From: Bacteroidota bacterium
GTDB lineage: Bacteria; Bacteroidota; Bacteroidia; Bacteroidales; F082
Direction of reading: 5' to 3'
NCBI GenBank assembly: GCA_014382445.1
Contig: JACNJS010000087.1
Span: 19,280-83,279, forward strand
Length of the DNA: 64,000 bases
A model generated the notes under the pieces. That model was given only the letters and a program-made list of their open reading frames with translations, did no database searches and was not told where the DNA came from. Position 1 is the first letter of the stretch. Each line of letters starts with the position of its first letter. A program made the translations under genes and the position numbers. This document shows, in pieces, positions 48,115-57,494 of this stretch.

Positions 48115-49170
48115 TTAATCTCCCTGTTCATCATCCGGACGGTTTGCAACATACCCGTCCCATTTGTGTAGTACATTAATCATATCTTCGGGCAAGTCAG
48201 ATTCAAAATACATTTTTTCACCAGTAGTGGGATGAATAAAACCCAACGACCTAGCATGCAATGCCTGTCGGCTTATTGTTTTAAAACAATTTTGGACAAA
48301 TTGTTTGTATTTAGTAAAAGTTGTACCCTTTAGTATCTCATTTCCACCATATCGTTCGTCATTAAAAAGCGGATGCCCGAGATATGTAAAATGAGCCCTT
48401 ATCTGATGAGTGCGGCCTGTCTCCAACCTGCATTCAACATGTGTAACATATCCAAACCGTTTTAGCACCTTGTAATGTGACACTGCTTCTTTGCCGTATT
48501 CACCATTCGGAAACACCGTCATTACCCGGCGGTCTTTAAGGCTTCTGCCAATATGCCCTTCGATTATACCTTCATCGTTTTCCACATTTCTCCACACAAG
48601 TGCTTCATACGCCCTATCAACTGAGTGGTCGAAAAATTGTTTGGCAAGCTTTGTTTGGGCAAGTTCGTTTTTTGTAATCAGTAGTAAACCAGTAGTATCC
48701 TTATCAATCCGATGAACAAGGTAACCAAATCCGTTTTCAACTTTCGTTTGTTGAGTGCTGGCAAAATAATGAGCAAGCCCATTTAACAGTGTTCCGGTAT
48801 AGTTTGCATAACCGGGATGTACAACCAAACCCGCCTGCTTATTAATAACAATTAGGTCTTCATCTTCGTATACAATGTTAAGTGAAATATCTTCGGGTAG
48901 TATTTCCACATCCCTCGGCGGGTATGTCATTACTATCGATATCTCATCACGTGGTTTAACTTTGTAGTTTGATTTAACCGGAATTCCATTAATACGAATT
49001 GCGCCTGCATTAGCCGACTGCTGGATTTTATTCCTCGAAACATTAACAATCTTGTTAGTAAGAAATTTATCAATCCTTAAAGGTGATTGACCATGGTCTA
49101 CAACAATATTATGATGTTCGTATAACTCAAAACTATCTTCAACAGGTTCAACATTTTCTTTATCACTCAT
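48115..49170 (-). CDS. rluD: RluD-family 23S rRNA pseudouridine synthase
   Basis: 351 residues. The N-terminal S4 RNA-binding domain (about 30-90, with R-I-D-K-F-L-T) precedes the RluA-family catalytic domain. The catalytic aspartate is in H-R-I-D-K-D-T-T-G-L-L near 152. G-R-T-H-Q-I-R-A-H-F closes the active site. It converts uridines in 23S rRNA helix 69 if truly RluD. Its ATG overlaps the stop of the upstream T9SS gene (ATGA), so the two are coupled. Confidence 0.93.
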   Translation of the reverse strand: MSDKENVEPVEDSFELYEHHNIVVDHGQSPLRIDKFLTNKIVNVSRNKIQQSANAGAIRINGIPVKSNYKVKPRDEISIVMTYPPRDVEILPEDISLNIVYEDEDLIVINKQAGLVVHPGYANYTGTLLNGLAHYFASTQQTKVENGFGYLVHRIDKDTTGLLLITKNELAQTKLAKQFFDHSVDRAYEALVWRNVENDEGIIEGHIGRSLKDRRVMTVFPNGEYGKEAVSHYKVLKRFGYVTHVECRLETGRTHQIRAHFTYLGHPLFNDERYGGNEILKGTTFTKYKQFVQNCFKTISRQALHARSLGFIHPTTGEKMYFESDLPEDMINVLHKWDGYVANRPDDEQGD

Positions 49171-51323
49171 CGATTAATCAATAATTTTGCTGAATAAGGC
49201 CTGCTTTCATTAACTATCTTTATAATATAAATACCTGGCGGAAGATGGCTTATGTTAATCGATGTTCCCACCCCCGTTTGATTATGTACTTCATATCCGT
49301 ACACATTAAATATCTTCAATTCAGCAAACGGGTTATTTTCAATTTTTTTATTTGATATTGAAAAGAAATTAGAAGTAGGATTGGGGAAAACTCTGATTTT
49401 ATGAATATCACTTTCTGTAAAAAGATTATTAATTGAAAGTACTAAATTTGATCCAACAATTGGCCTAACCAGCAACGCTCCCTGTGTTGATGCATTGTAC
49501 CAGTTATCATCGGTTTTATAGAAAATTTTATCCTGCTTATTATTATTCGCGTCAACACCAATATTCATATTATCCTGACCATATTTTTCCCATCCAACAT
49601 AGAATGTTCCTGCTAACAATAATGGTTCGCTGAGCATATAAGGATAAAACTGATAAAGGCCATCTTCCCATTTTACCTTCTGATTTTCAAGCCTGTAAAT
49701 AACTTCACCCGGCTTATTATTATTGTCGCTCCAAATTAATAAGTCGAAGTAGAATTCGTTTGCATCGTTTAAAGTGCGATTGAAGTACATTTGAACACCC
49801 CACAATGTATCAGCCATGCTTAATGTAAACTGATACGCAATTTGCGCACCGGCAGCACCATCAACCCCCCAACCTTTTTCAGGAGTGCCGTCATCATAGG
49901 CAAAATAATTGTAAAATCCCTGTCGGTATATTGCTGAATCAACTATTGAATTCTGGTCAGAAGAGTCACTTATATAATGTTTGATAAGGTACGATGTTGT
50001 ATCTCTGTTGCCATCCAGTGAAAACAATGAGTTAACTGGCGGACAAGCGTGTGCTGACCCACATCCTTCACAATTTTGAAATCCTACCTCATAGAATGGT
50101 TTCAGGTTACAGCTACCTCCAAAATAATCATATCCAAAATCGCCATCAATTTGTTTTACATGGTATGAATATTTGGTGTTATGTTCAATATCATTAAGAT
50201 TGGCAATATACATATGAAAAGCAGTTCGCGTATTATATGTTGGTGAGAACTTATATTGACGGTATGGCATTACTTCATAATCCTTTAAAAATGAAGGAGC
50301 ACGCTGTGAAAATGTAAGAGCCCGGTAAGTTGTGTCGCCCGCCGACCGATTGTAGTTTAAATAAATATAGTCAACATTCCATTGATCACCGTTACTTCTC
50401 CATGATGAAGGGTAGTTTTCATTTGATAGGCTTGCATAGTTTCTAAACCTGAATCTAAAATTATCTTTAAAATAAGCAGTATCTGTAACAGGAATCATTA
50501 TTTGGACCATATGCCTGTTGTATGTTTCCTGAAAATCGGCAAGACTCAAACCTTCAGAAAACCACATTCTATTCCATACAATTTCAGGAACAATAACTGA
50601 ATCGCAGGCAACAGTGACCGAATCTCCCCATGCAATATTTACATAGGAAATAGTAAAAACTTCGGGATTACAACCCATTTCAGCCGGTGCCCAAAGTGTG
50701 TCGAGTGGTCTGATAGTATCTTCAGGACTTGGCAAATATATATTAGATATAACTGTGACTGAATCCATATGTGAAAAAACCAAATTACCTGTATACCTTG
50801 AAAACTCACAGATTAAAGAATCCTGTAATTCAGGGGCATCACCAACACCTTGTGGCTGATAAAAAAAGCTAATATAAACTGAGTCGGCCGGGGTCAACTT
50901 CCTTGCAACCGGAGTAAATATTGAATCGAGTCGGATGGGGTGGGTTATTAACATGTCGGCTTCAAACGGAACCCATGAGCCGGTACTATAAACATTACCC
51001 GAACTATCAATTGCATCAAAGGTGGCAGCACCAATATTTACCGGCATATAAGGGAAATCCTTATTCACAAATACCGATCTACCATCCCACAAATTCTGAT
51101 TGGGAAATATATTGGAAGTTGAAAAATCATCAAAAAACGGAAGCTGTAATGTTTCAACCTGATTTTCAGAATCGCAATTACATGATCTGTTTTCAAGAGC
51201 AATTTTTTTTACTTCTATAACAACAGCTTCATTTATCTGAATACCGGTTACAATTTCCTGAGAATAGAGAAAAGTACTAATTCCCAAAAATATAAAAACA
51301 AAAAATATTTTAAAATTCATCTT
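49167..51323 (-). CDS. T9SS-exported protein of unknown function
   Basis: 718 residues from the ATG at 51323 (MNFKIFFVFIFLG); an ATG at 51344 adds seven residues. A signal peptide of about 20 residues ends at Y-S-Q. The body lacks a known catalytic motif but has unusual cysteines: C-N-C-D near the N-terminus and C-E-G-C-G-S-A-H-A-C in the middle, likely disulfides. The sorting domain is F-P-N-P-T-S-N-F-F-S-I ... G-I-Y-I-I-K-I-V. It overlaps the PASTA gene upstream and rluD downstream. Confidence 0.82.
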   Translation of the reverse strand, partial: KMNFKIFFVFIFLGISTFLYSQEIVTGIQINEAVVIEVKKIALENRSCNCDSENQVETLQLPFFDDFSTSNIFPNQNLWDGRSVFVNKDFPYMPVNIGAATFDAIDSSGNVYSTGSWVPFEADMLITHPIRLDSIFTPVARKLTPADSVYISFFYQPQGVGDAPELQDSLICEFSRYTGNLVFSHMDSVTVISNIYLPSPEDTIRPLDTLWAPAEMGCNPEVFTISYVNIAWGDSVTVACDSVIVPEIVWNRMWFSEGLSLADFQETYNRHMVQIMIPVTDTAYFKDNFRFRFRNYASLSNENYPSSWRSNGDQWNVDYIYLNYNRSAGDTTYRALTFSQRAPSFLKDYEVMPYRQYKFSPTYNTRTAFHMYIANLNDIEHNTKYSYHVKQIDGDFGYDYFGGSCNLKPFYEVGFQNCEGCGSAHACPPVNSLFSLDGNRDTTSYLIKHYISDSSDQNSIVDSAIYRQGFYNYFAYDDGTPEKGWGVDGAAGAQIAYQFTLSMADTLWGVQMYFNRTLNDANEFYFDLLIWSDNNNKPGEVIYRLENQKVKWEDGLYQFYPYMLSEPLLLAGTFYVGWEKYGQDNMNIGVDANNNKQDKIFYKTDDNWYNASTQGALLVRPIVGSNLVLSINNLFTESDIHKIRVFPNPTSNFFSISNKKIENNPFAELKIFNVYGYEVHNQTGVGTSINISHLPPGIYIIKIVNESRPYSAKLLINR

Positions 51324-52167
51324 CTTCAAGTTTAATTTCAACATCTTCCGGATCTGATGTTATTGTATCAGGTTCAAACTGCAACAGGTATTCCTTAAAA
51401 TCGATAAGCTCATCCGAGCGATACCAAATATTAACCGGTTGTCCGAGGTAGAGCATATCTTCGCTTAATGCTTCAGGATCGGTTTTATAAACCCTGGCAT
51501 GAGCAGTATCATCATCATCTAAATAATATTCACGACCAACATTTAATGAGTTATAATGGAGTTTTTGTTTAACTTCCGATTGTTTTAACGCTATTAAAAA
51601 AGGCATTGGCACCATAACAGTATAATCGCCCTTCCCCAATACAAGGTTAATGGAGGTTCCCTGCAAAAGCTCAGTATCCGTTTCAACAGGCTCTTCCCCA
51701 ATAAGTTGATCAATAACTGCGTTTCGTGCAAAATACTCAATATACTCAAGGCGGCCAACAAGTAACCCAGCACTTTCTAGAGTAACCAGAGCTTGTCGTA
51801 ACGAAAGATTTTTAAGGTTGGGCATTAGAACTTTTTCAGGTGATTGTGCTACGATGGTCAGATATACATGTCGCCCTTGCTTTACTTTTGAACCCGGTAG
51901 CGGGTTTTGTAGTACCACAGTTCCCTTTTCCCTCATTTTGAAGTATACCGAATCAATTATTTCAAACTCAAAATAAGCATCATAACCCTTGGCGTGTAAT
52001 TGTTCCAATGTTTGTCCGTAAAAATCAGGGACAATGTAAACATCGCCATGTTGTGTAAAAATATCCATCGACTTAAGTACTACCCAAAACAGAAATAGCG
52101 ACAATCCAATAGCAATTAGAAAATGAAAATAAAATTTTCTCCGCCCTAAAAAATAAAAAAACCCCAT
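51310..52167 (-). CDS. membrane-anchored PASTA domain protein
   Basis: 285 residues. A short basic N-terminus and one transmembrane helix (about 13-35) are followed by three PASTA domains (about 40-110, 115-180 and 185-255). The units start V-P-D-F-Y-G-Q-T, M-P-N-L-K-N-L-S and M-P-F-L-I-A-L-K. PASTA domains bind peptidoglycan precursors or unlinked wall. There is no kinase domain. The C-terminus is acidic. Divergent from ddl, whose product builds the D-Ala-D-Ala end of the same precursor. Its 3' end overlaps the next gene. Confidence 0.9.
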   Translation of the reverse strand: MGFFYFLGRRKFYFHFLIAIGLSLFLFWVVLKSMDIFTQHGDVYIVPDFYGQTLEQLHAKGYDAYFEFEIIDSVYFKMREKGTVVLQNPLPGSKVKQGRHVYLTIVAQSPEKVLMPNLKNLSLRQALVTLESAGLLVGRLEYIEYFARNAVIDQLIGEEPVETDTELLQGTSINLVLGKGDYTVMVPMPFLIALKQSEVKQKLHYNSLNVGREYYLDDDDTAHARVYKTDPEALSEDMLYLGQPVNIWYRSDELIDFKEYLLQFEPDTITSDPEDVEIKLEEDEF

Positions 52168-52249
52168 CTCAATTTATTAATTGAATCCTTTATAAACTAA
52201 AGAATACAGTTCCATAACTACAATCAATTGAAATTATTGTATGTTACGG

Positions 52250-52257
52250 CAAAGGTA
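52250..52257 (-). promoter_or_regulatory. candidate -7 element for the PASTA operon
   Basis: Reads TACCTTTG on the minus strand, a full match to TAnnTTTG, about 83 bases before the PASTA ATG. No exact TTTG partner is visible further out. Confidence 0.35.
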
Positions 52258-52312
52258 AAAATTATTAATCATCATGATTAATACTTTATTCCTTCATCAA
52301 AAAAAAAGACAT

Positions 52313-52320
52313 TAAATTTG
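52313..52320 (+). promoter_or_regulatory. candidate -7 element for ddl
   Basis: TAAATTTG, a TAnnTTTG match, 44 bases before the ddl ATG and facing away from the PASTA operon element. The upstream box is not clear. Confidence 0.35.
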
Positions 52321-52364
52321 TACTTTCAGAAATCATTTTTCGTTTAATCAGTTAATTAATACAT

Positions 52365-53342
52365 ATGAAAAACATTGCTGTTGTGTGCGGAGGATTCTCC
52401 GGTGAATATCAAATTTCTGTACAAAGCGCTGAAATGGTTAAGAACAATCTTGATAGCAAACAATATAACTCGTATGTTATAGTTATTGAGAGGGATAGAT
52501 GGTATTATAAAGATGATAATGATAATAAACATATTGTTGATAAAAATGATTTTACACTTAAAATTAATAATCATATTGTAAAATTCGATGGTGTATTTAA
52601 TGCTATTCACGGTACACCGGGTGAAGATGGAAAACTATTGGGTTATTTTGATCTATTGAATATCCCTTATACGTCATGCGGTATGGATACATCTGCACTT
52701 ACATTCAACAAATATATGTGTAACAAGTTTGTTCAATCGCTGGGAATAAATGTTGCAAGATCATTTTCATTTGTAACGTGTGATAACATTGTGAAAGATG
52801 ATGTGATAAAAACATTAGGATTACCCGTATTTGTTAAACCGGCGCGTGGTGGGTCAAGTGTTGGGGTTTCAAAGGTAAAAACAGCTGAGGAATTTAATTC
52901 TGCGATTAAAAAAGCTTTTAAAGAGGACGACAGAATTTTAATAGAGGAAACCATTGTTGGTCGTGAAATAACTTGTGGTTTATTTTTGAAGAATAATAAA
53001 CTGATAGTACTACCGTTAACTGAAATTATTAGTAAACATGATTTTTTTGATTACGAAGCTAAATACACGGAAGATTTGGCAGATGAAATTACACCCCCAA
53101 ATAATCTTTCGTTAGATCACGAAACAGATATAAAAGCAATTTCAGCACTCCTATATAATAAACTTGGGTGCAAAGGAGTAGTGCGAATCGACTATATATT
53201 AAGCCAAACCGACCTTTATTTTATTGAGATAAATACGGTGCCCGGGATGACTGAGGCCAGTATTTTACCTAAACAGGCTGAAGCTATGGGGATAACCATT
53301 GCTGAATTGTTTAATACTGTTGTTAAAAATATGTTTAATTAA
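52365..53342 (+). CDS. ddl: D-alanine--D-alanine ligase
   Basis: 325 residues, ATP-grasp fold. It opens I-A-V-V-C-G-G-F-S-G-E-Y (glycine-rich loop) and has the ATP-binding K-P-A-R-G-G-S-S-V-G-V near 162-172. The C-terminal metal site is F-I-E-I-N-T-V-P-G-M-T near 300-310. It joins two D-alanines for peptidoglycan. Shares an upstream region with the PASTA operon on the other strand. Confidence 0.96.
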   Translation: MKNIAVVCGGFSGEYQISVQSAEMVKNNLDSKQYNSYVIVIERDRWYYKDDNDNKHIVDKNDFTLKINNHIVKFDGVFNAIHGTPGEDGKLLGYFDLLNIPYTSCGMDTSALTFNKYMCNKFVQSLGINVARSFSFVTCDNIVKDDVIKTLGLPVFVKPARGGSSVGVSKVKTAEEFNSAIKKAFKEDDRILIEETIVGREITCGLFLKNNKLIVLPLTEIISKHDFFDYEAKYTEDLADEITPPNNLSLDHETDIKAISALLYNKLGCKGVVRIDYILSQTDLYFIEINTVPGMTEASILPKQAEAMGITIAELFNTVVKNMFN

Positions 53343-53502
53343 AAGCACCATGTCTTTTCGAGGTAAACTTTCCTGATTTTTCATCAGGATTGCGACGAGA
53401 AATCTATTAAGGAAGCAACCTTTACACATAGGATTCCAACCTGCTGCCGGCAGGTCTCCCTCTGGTCGAGAAATGACAGTACAAATACTAGAAGCATTCT
53501 AA
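53343..53502. repeat. convergent gap with two hairpins and repeat-like sequence
   Basis: Holds TCCTGAT-TTTTC-ATCAGGA (53371-53389) and ACCTGC-TGCCG-GCAGGT (53439-53455). GATTGCGACGAGAAATCT and CTGGTCGAGAAATGACA look like pieces of a dispersed intergenic repeat. Either hairpin could end transcription of ddl or of rdgB from the other side. Confidence 0.4.
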
Positions 53503-54084
53503 TTAAAGCTCCTCATTCAAAAAAGCAATGAGTTTCTTAACCGCTTTGCCTCGATGACTCATTTTGTTTTTAGTATCGGCTGACATTTCAGCAAAAGTAA
53601 TATCAAACCCATCAGGTTGAAATACCGGATCATAACCAAATCCACTTTTGCCTCGTTTTTCAGTTGTAATTTGTCCGGGAACCCTCCCCTCAAACTGAAA
53701 CTCTTTTCCATCAAGAATTAAAGAAATTACTGTACTAAATTCAGCTTTCCGATTTTTATTTCCTTTCAACACAAGTAATATCTTATTTACATTTTCTTCA
53801 TATGTGGATTTTTCTCCAGCATATCTTGCAGAATAAACACCAGGTTTTCCATCCAGCGCATCAATCTCAAGTCCGGTATCATCCGAAAAGCAATCAAGTT
53901 TAAATTGCTTGTAAATTGTTTGAGATTTGATTGAAGCATTTTCAGCAAACGAATTCCCAGTTTCAGGTATATCATTATCAAACCCAATATCTGATAAACT
54001 AAGCACTTTAAACTTATCTTTTATTATACTTCTGATTTCGATCAACTTATGTTTATTATTTGTGGCAAATACTATTTTTCTCAT
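53503..54084 (-). CDS. rdgB: non-canonical purine NTP pyrophosphatase (RdgB/HAM1)
   Basis: 193 residues. N-terminal motif F-A-T-N-N-K-H-K-L-I-E-I near residues 5-16. S-D-D-T-G-L-E-I-D-A-L-D-G-K-P-G-V-Y-S-A-R-Y-A-G lies near 66-89, holding the catalytic Asp and substrate loop. S-H-R-G-K-A is near the C-terminus. It removes XTP, ITP and dITP from the nucleotide pool. Convergent with ddl. Confidence 0.95.
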   Translation of the reverse strand: MRKIVFATNNKHKLIEIRSIIKDKFKVLSLSDIGFDNDIPETGNSFAENASIKSQTIYKQFKLDCFSDDTGLEIDALDGKPGVYSARYAGEKSTYEENVNKILLVLKGNKNRKAEFSTVISLILDGKEFQFEGRVPGQITTEKRGKSGFGYDPVFQPDGFDITFAEMSADTKNKMSHRGKAVKKLIAFLNEEL

Positions 54085-54299
54085 TTATTTACTTATTGAA
54101 TATTTAATACTATGAAATTCAATATCATTGCTATATCCAAATAATTAATTACAACTATACTTATAAAATATAACTATCAACGTATAACAATTATCATATC
54201 TGAAAACAAAAATACTACAATACTCAAATATTTTTATAACTTTGATTTTTAACAATAATTTTGTTATTGATCACATTAGAAAAATTAAATCCTATTAAC

Positions 54300-54584
54300 A
54301 TGAAGACAATCAGATTATTATTTGTATCATTTGGACTATTATTATTTGTAAGTGCATGTAACAACGACACGAAGACCGACACATGGAGCAGTGAACAAAA
54401 AGCCACCTGGACAAAAAACTGTAAGGAGTTCATGAAAACTAACGGTGTTGAAGAAATGAATGCAGTTGACTTTTGTGATTGCATGCTTAAAAAAACTTCA
54501 GAAAAATACACTGCGGAAGAAGCAGCAAATATAACAGAAGTAGAAGAAAGAAAGTTGTGGGAGTCGTGTGACTACACATGGTAA
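54300..54584 (+). CDS. small lipoprotein with paired cysteines
   Basis: 94 residues from MKTIRLLFVSFG; the frame extends 13 codons upstream to 54261 without a signal. Lipobox F-V-S-A-C, lipidated Cys near residue 20. The mature part has C-K-E-F-M near residue 40, a C-D-C-M pair near 60, and a last cysteine in E-S-C-D-Y-T-W. The spacing suggests two disulfides in a helical domain. TAnnTTTG-like boxes TAACTTTG (54237) and TAATTTTG (54256) precede it. Function unknown. Confidence 0.78.
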   Translation: MKTIRLLFVSFGLLLFVSACNNDTKTDTWSSEQKATWTKNCKEFMKTNGVEEMNAVDFCDCMLKKTSEKYTAEEAANITEVEERKLWESCDYTW

Positions 54585-54809
54585 TTTAGTTTTGGGTCCT
54601 ATTAAAATTATATCTTTAATCATTATAATAAATTATTGGAATCGAACTCCGATTAATATAAATTGTTCTTGTTAAACATTTTAGGAATTTAGTTGGCAAA
54701 TAATCATCCAAAAATTGCCCAATTAAAAAGAAAATATTTATTTTTAAAATTGATGCATTATCAAAATTATTTTACTTTAGCTAATTAGTATTAATTAAAA
54801 TTTGAAAAA

Positions 54810-56453
54810 ATGAAAAGATTTACCCTATTATTTCTTGGAATCCTCCTCTCAGCAAATTTCTTAATTGCTGGTGGGTTAGTACATAACACAAATCAAAGCG
54901 CTGCGTGGTCGCGAATGTTGTCCAGAGGCGCTACTGTTGAAATTGATGCTGTATATTATAATCCTGCCGGATTAACAAAACTTAGTGATGGTTTTCACAT
55001 TTCTTTATCAAGCCAGAGTATCTTTCAAACGCAAACTATTCGATCTTCATATAGATATCTAAATGACGCCGAATATATTGGAAAGGTTTCTGCACCTGTA
55101 TTTCCTTCGGTGTATCTGGCTTATAAAACAGGTAAATTTGTATTTTCATTTGGCTTTTTACCACTTGGCGGTGGTGGCGGTGCCACATTCGACAGAGGAG
55201 TACCAATGATGGAAGTACCGATAGCCTCGCTTGTTCCTGCTTTTTCATCGTTTGGAGTAACAGGATACTCAGTCGACATGGAATTTCAGGGATCATCTGT
55301 TTACTGGGGAGCACAAGCCGGTATCAGTTATGCTTTTAATGATAATTTTTCGATTTTTGCCGGGGCCAGATATATTATGGCAAAGAACACTTATACCGGA
55401 TATATAAGAAATATTACGCTTAAAACTGCTGCAGGTGATATGCGTGCAGATGCATTTATGATCGGTGTTTCGGAAACTGCTACTAATTATGCCGTTGTTG
55501 CTACTGGCGCTGCTGTTGGTATGCAACCAATTATGGATCTTGGTTATGGCGGACTTACATGGGATGAAGCAGCTGCTTATGGTGTTCTTACCGAGGAACA
55601 AATCCTTACCTTACAAGGTGGCTTAGTTCAGTTTGGATTTTCACCTGAACAAGTTGCTGCAATGAATCTGGCACAAGCACAGGGTTCATATTATGGAACT
55701 GCAAGTGCACTTAACACCCAGGCTGCCGAACTAAGAGGAGGTGCTGCTTTAATGGGTGATCAGGATGGTGATATCACTCAAACAGGAAACGGTATCACTC
55801 CAATTATTGGTGCAAACTTTTCATTTATGGAAAACGATCTGAATGTCGGTTTAAAATATGAATTTAAAACCGAAATGGATTTAGTTAATGATGTACCTCC
55901 CGGAAAAGGGTTTGTAATTGGAATGAACCCTGATGGTACTCCCATTGAAATGTTCCCGGATGGAGATACTATAAATGCTGATTTACCTGCAATGTTATCA
56001 GTAGGTGTTGACTATAAAGTAATTGAAGACCTTCGAATCGCAATTACTTATCATACATATTTTGATAAAAAAACCGGCTGGGCAAAAGAAGCTAACCAAC
56101 CATGGGTGATTGATAAAAATTTCTGGGAATTAGGCATTGGCTTTGAATACTCAGTAAACGACAAATTTTTGTTAAGTACAGGATATCTCCGTGCACAAAC
56201 AGGTGTTAACCAACATTATCAGTCGAACCTAAGCTACAGCCTTACAACAAATACTGTAGCGTTGGGCGCCGCTTATAAAATAAATGATACATTTAAATTA
56301 AATCTTGGTGGTTATCTTGTATCCTATGATAAAGCTGTATACAACATGTATGAAGGATCGGGCAATAATACATTACCGTATTACGAATCATACCTAAAAA
56401 GCACCTTTGCGGTAGCTCTTGGTATTGATATAAGTTTAGGATCGAAAAAATAA
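54810..56453 (+). CDS. FadL/OmpP1-family outer membrane transport protein
   Basis: 547 residues. Signal peptide about 1-21. It then has the family opening G-G-L-V-H-N-T-N-Q-S-A-A-W-S-R-M-L-S-R-G-A and Y-Y-N-P-A-G-L-T-K-L. Many amphipathic strands follow, ending in a G-I-D-I-S-L-G terminal strand. FadL relatives form barrels that pass fatty acids or aromatic hydrocarbons. An acidic, alanine-rich insertion around residues 240-310 makes it longer than E. coli FadL; the substrate is unknown. Confidence 0.9.
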   Translation: MKRFTLLFLGILLSANFLIAGGLVHNTNQSAAWSRMLSRGATVEIDAVYYNPAGLTKLSDGFHISLSSQSIFQTQTIRSSYRYLNDAEYIGKVSAPVFPSVYLAYKTGKFVFSFGFLPLGGGGGATFDRGVPMMEVPIASLVPAFSSFGVTGYSVDMEFQGSSVYWGAQAGISYAFNDNFSIFAGARYIMAKNTYTGYIRNITLKTAAGDMRADAFMIGVSETATNYAVVATGAAVGMQPIMDLGYGGLTWDEAAAYGVLTEEQILTLQGGLVQFGFSPEQVAAMNLAQAQGSYYGTASALNTQAAELRGGAALMGDQDGDITQTGNGITPIIGANFSFMENDLNVGLKYEFKTEMDLVNDVPPGKGFVIGMNPDGTPIEMFPDGDTINADLPAMLSVGVDYKVIEDLRIAITYHTYFDKKTGWAKEANQPWVIDKNFWELGIGFEYSVNDKFLLSTGYLRAQTGVNQHYQSNLSYSLTTNTVALGAAYKINDTFKLNLGGYLVSYDKAVYNMYEGSGNNTLPYYESYLKSTFAVALGIDISLGSKK

Positions 56454-56473
56454 ATATTTTTTTTTGCAGATCG

Positions 56474-56509
56474 AAAAAAATGCCATGAGTTCTCTTGTGG
56501 CATTTTTTT
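56474..56509. terminator. bidirectional terminator between the FadL-type gene and ung
   Basis: Perfect 12-bp stem AAAAAAATGCCA / TGGCATTTTTTT. Serves the plus-strand FadL-family gene and, from the other side, ung, whose stop codon lies at its edge. Confidence 0.87.
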
Positions 56510-57191
56510 ATACATTCAACTTCCAATTTATTAGCTCAAGGCCATTTTCTGATAGAATTTTATTTGCTTTTGAAAAATGTTTACAACCAAAAAAGCCTCT
56601 ATGTACAGAAAAAGGAGAAGGATGCGGTGCTGTTAAAATAAAATGTTTGTTTGTATCAATCAGCCCGATTTTATCCTGAGCATATTTGCCCCAAAGAAGA
56701 AAAACAATACCTGCTCTGAGATCAGAAATTGTCTTTATCACCTGGTCGGTAAATACTTCCCATCCCCTACCCTGATGCGAACCGGCTTCTCCCTTACGAA
56801 CTGATAAAGTGGCATTTAATAGTAGGACACCTTGTTTAGCCCAGTTTTCTAAATTGCCAGATAGCGGTGCCTGAATGCCGAGGTCATCATTCAATTCCTT
56901 AAATATATTTTTTAAGGAGGGCGGTAATGACACTCCCTCTGGCACTGAGAAGCTAAGGCCATGCGCCTGCCCAATTCCATGATAAGGATCCTGACCTAAT
57001 ATTACAGCCTTAACACTTGGTAATGGTGTGTAATTAAAAGCTGTAAACATTTGAGAACCTTTTGGGTATATGTTATATAATTTTTTTTCCTTATTTAAGA
57101 ATGCCTTTAAATCATTAAAATATTCTGACCGGAACTCATCTTTTAATGCTTCTGCCCAGCTCTCTTCAATTTCAGGTTTCGTTTCCGACAT
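56508..57191 (-). CDS. ung: uracil-DNA glycosylase
   Basis: 227 residues, family 1 length. The water-activating Asp is D68 in G-Q-D-P-Y-H-G, and the catalytic His is H190 in T-A-P-H-P-S-P. L-L-L-N-A-T-L-S-V fits the uracil pocket. It excises uracil from DNA to begin base excision repair. Convergent with the FadL-type gene across a shared terminator. Confidence 0.97.
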   Translation of the reverse strand: MSETKPEIEESWAEALKDEFRSEYFNDLKAFLNKEKKLYNIYPKGSQMFTAFNYTPLPSVKAVILGQDPYHGIGQAHGLSFSVPEGVSLPPSLKNIFKELNDDLGIQAPLSGNLENWAKQGVLLLNATLSVRKGEAGSHQGRGWEVFTDQVIKTISDLRAGIVFLLWGKYAQDKIGLIDTNKHFILTAPHPSPFSVHRGFFGCKHFSKANKILSENGLELINWKLNV

Positions 57192-57297
57192 TTCACTTTA
57201 ATTTACATTTAAAAACAATAAAAGTATAAAATTCTTGTTATTTACTTAAAATCTGCTTTTCTTTGTCAATTGCAAAAACCATTATAGTTGTAAAGTT

Positions 57298-57426
57298 ATG
57301 AAAAAAATAATTATCCTCATTTCTGCATTAGCATTGATAGCTGTTTTCGCCAGCTCGTGCAAATCATCAAATAAATGTGCTGCATATGGGGAAACTCAAA
57401 AATATCAAAAAGAAAGCAAATATTAA
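57298..57426 (+). CDS. 42-residue lipoprotein with a CAAYGE motif
   Basis: Starts MKKIIILISALALIAV, with lipobox F-A-S-S-C (lipidated Cys 21). The mature 22 residues include N-K-C-A-A-Y-G-E and end Q-K-E-S-K-Y. Tiny lipoproteins with a Cys-x-Ala-Tyr-Gly pattern occur across Bacteroidota, and this fits them. The next gene begins 69 bp on, on the same strand. Function unknown. Confidence 0.7.
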   Translation: MKKIIILISALALIAVFASSCKSSNKCAAYGETQKYQKESKY

Positions 57427-57494
57427 TTTTGCACAGTATTCCGGCATTAAACTTATCACTTTGCTACCGGTTTCCGGCATTTCTATATTTAAGA

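Noticed and set aside
57375..57494. Upstream extension of the putative barrel protein gene
   Set aside because: It overlaps the small lipoprotein gene, has no signal sequence, and the internal ATG at 57495 starts a normal signal peptide.
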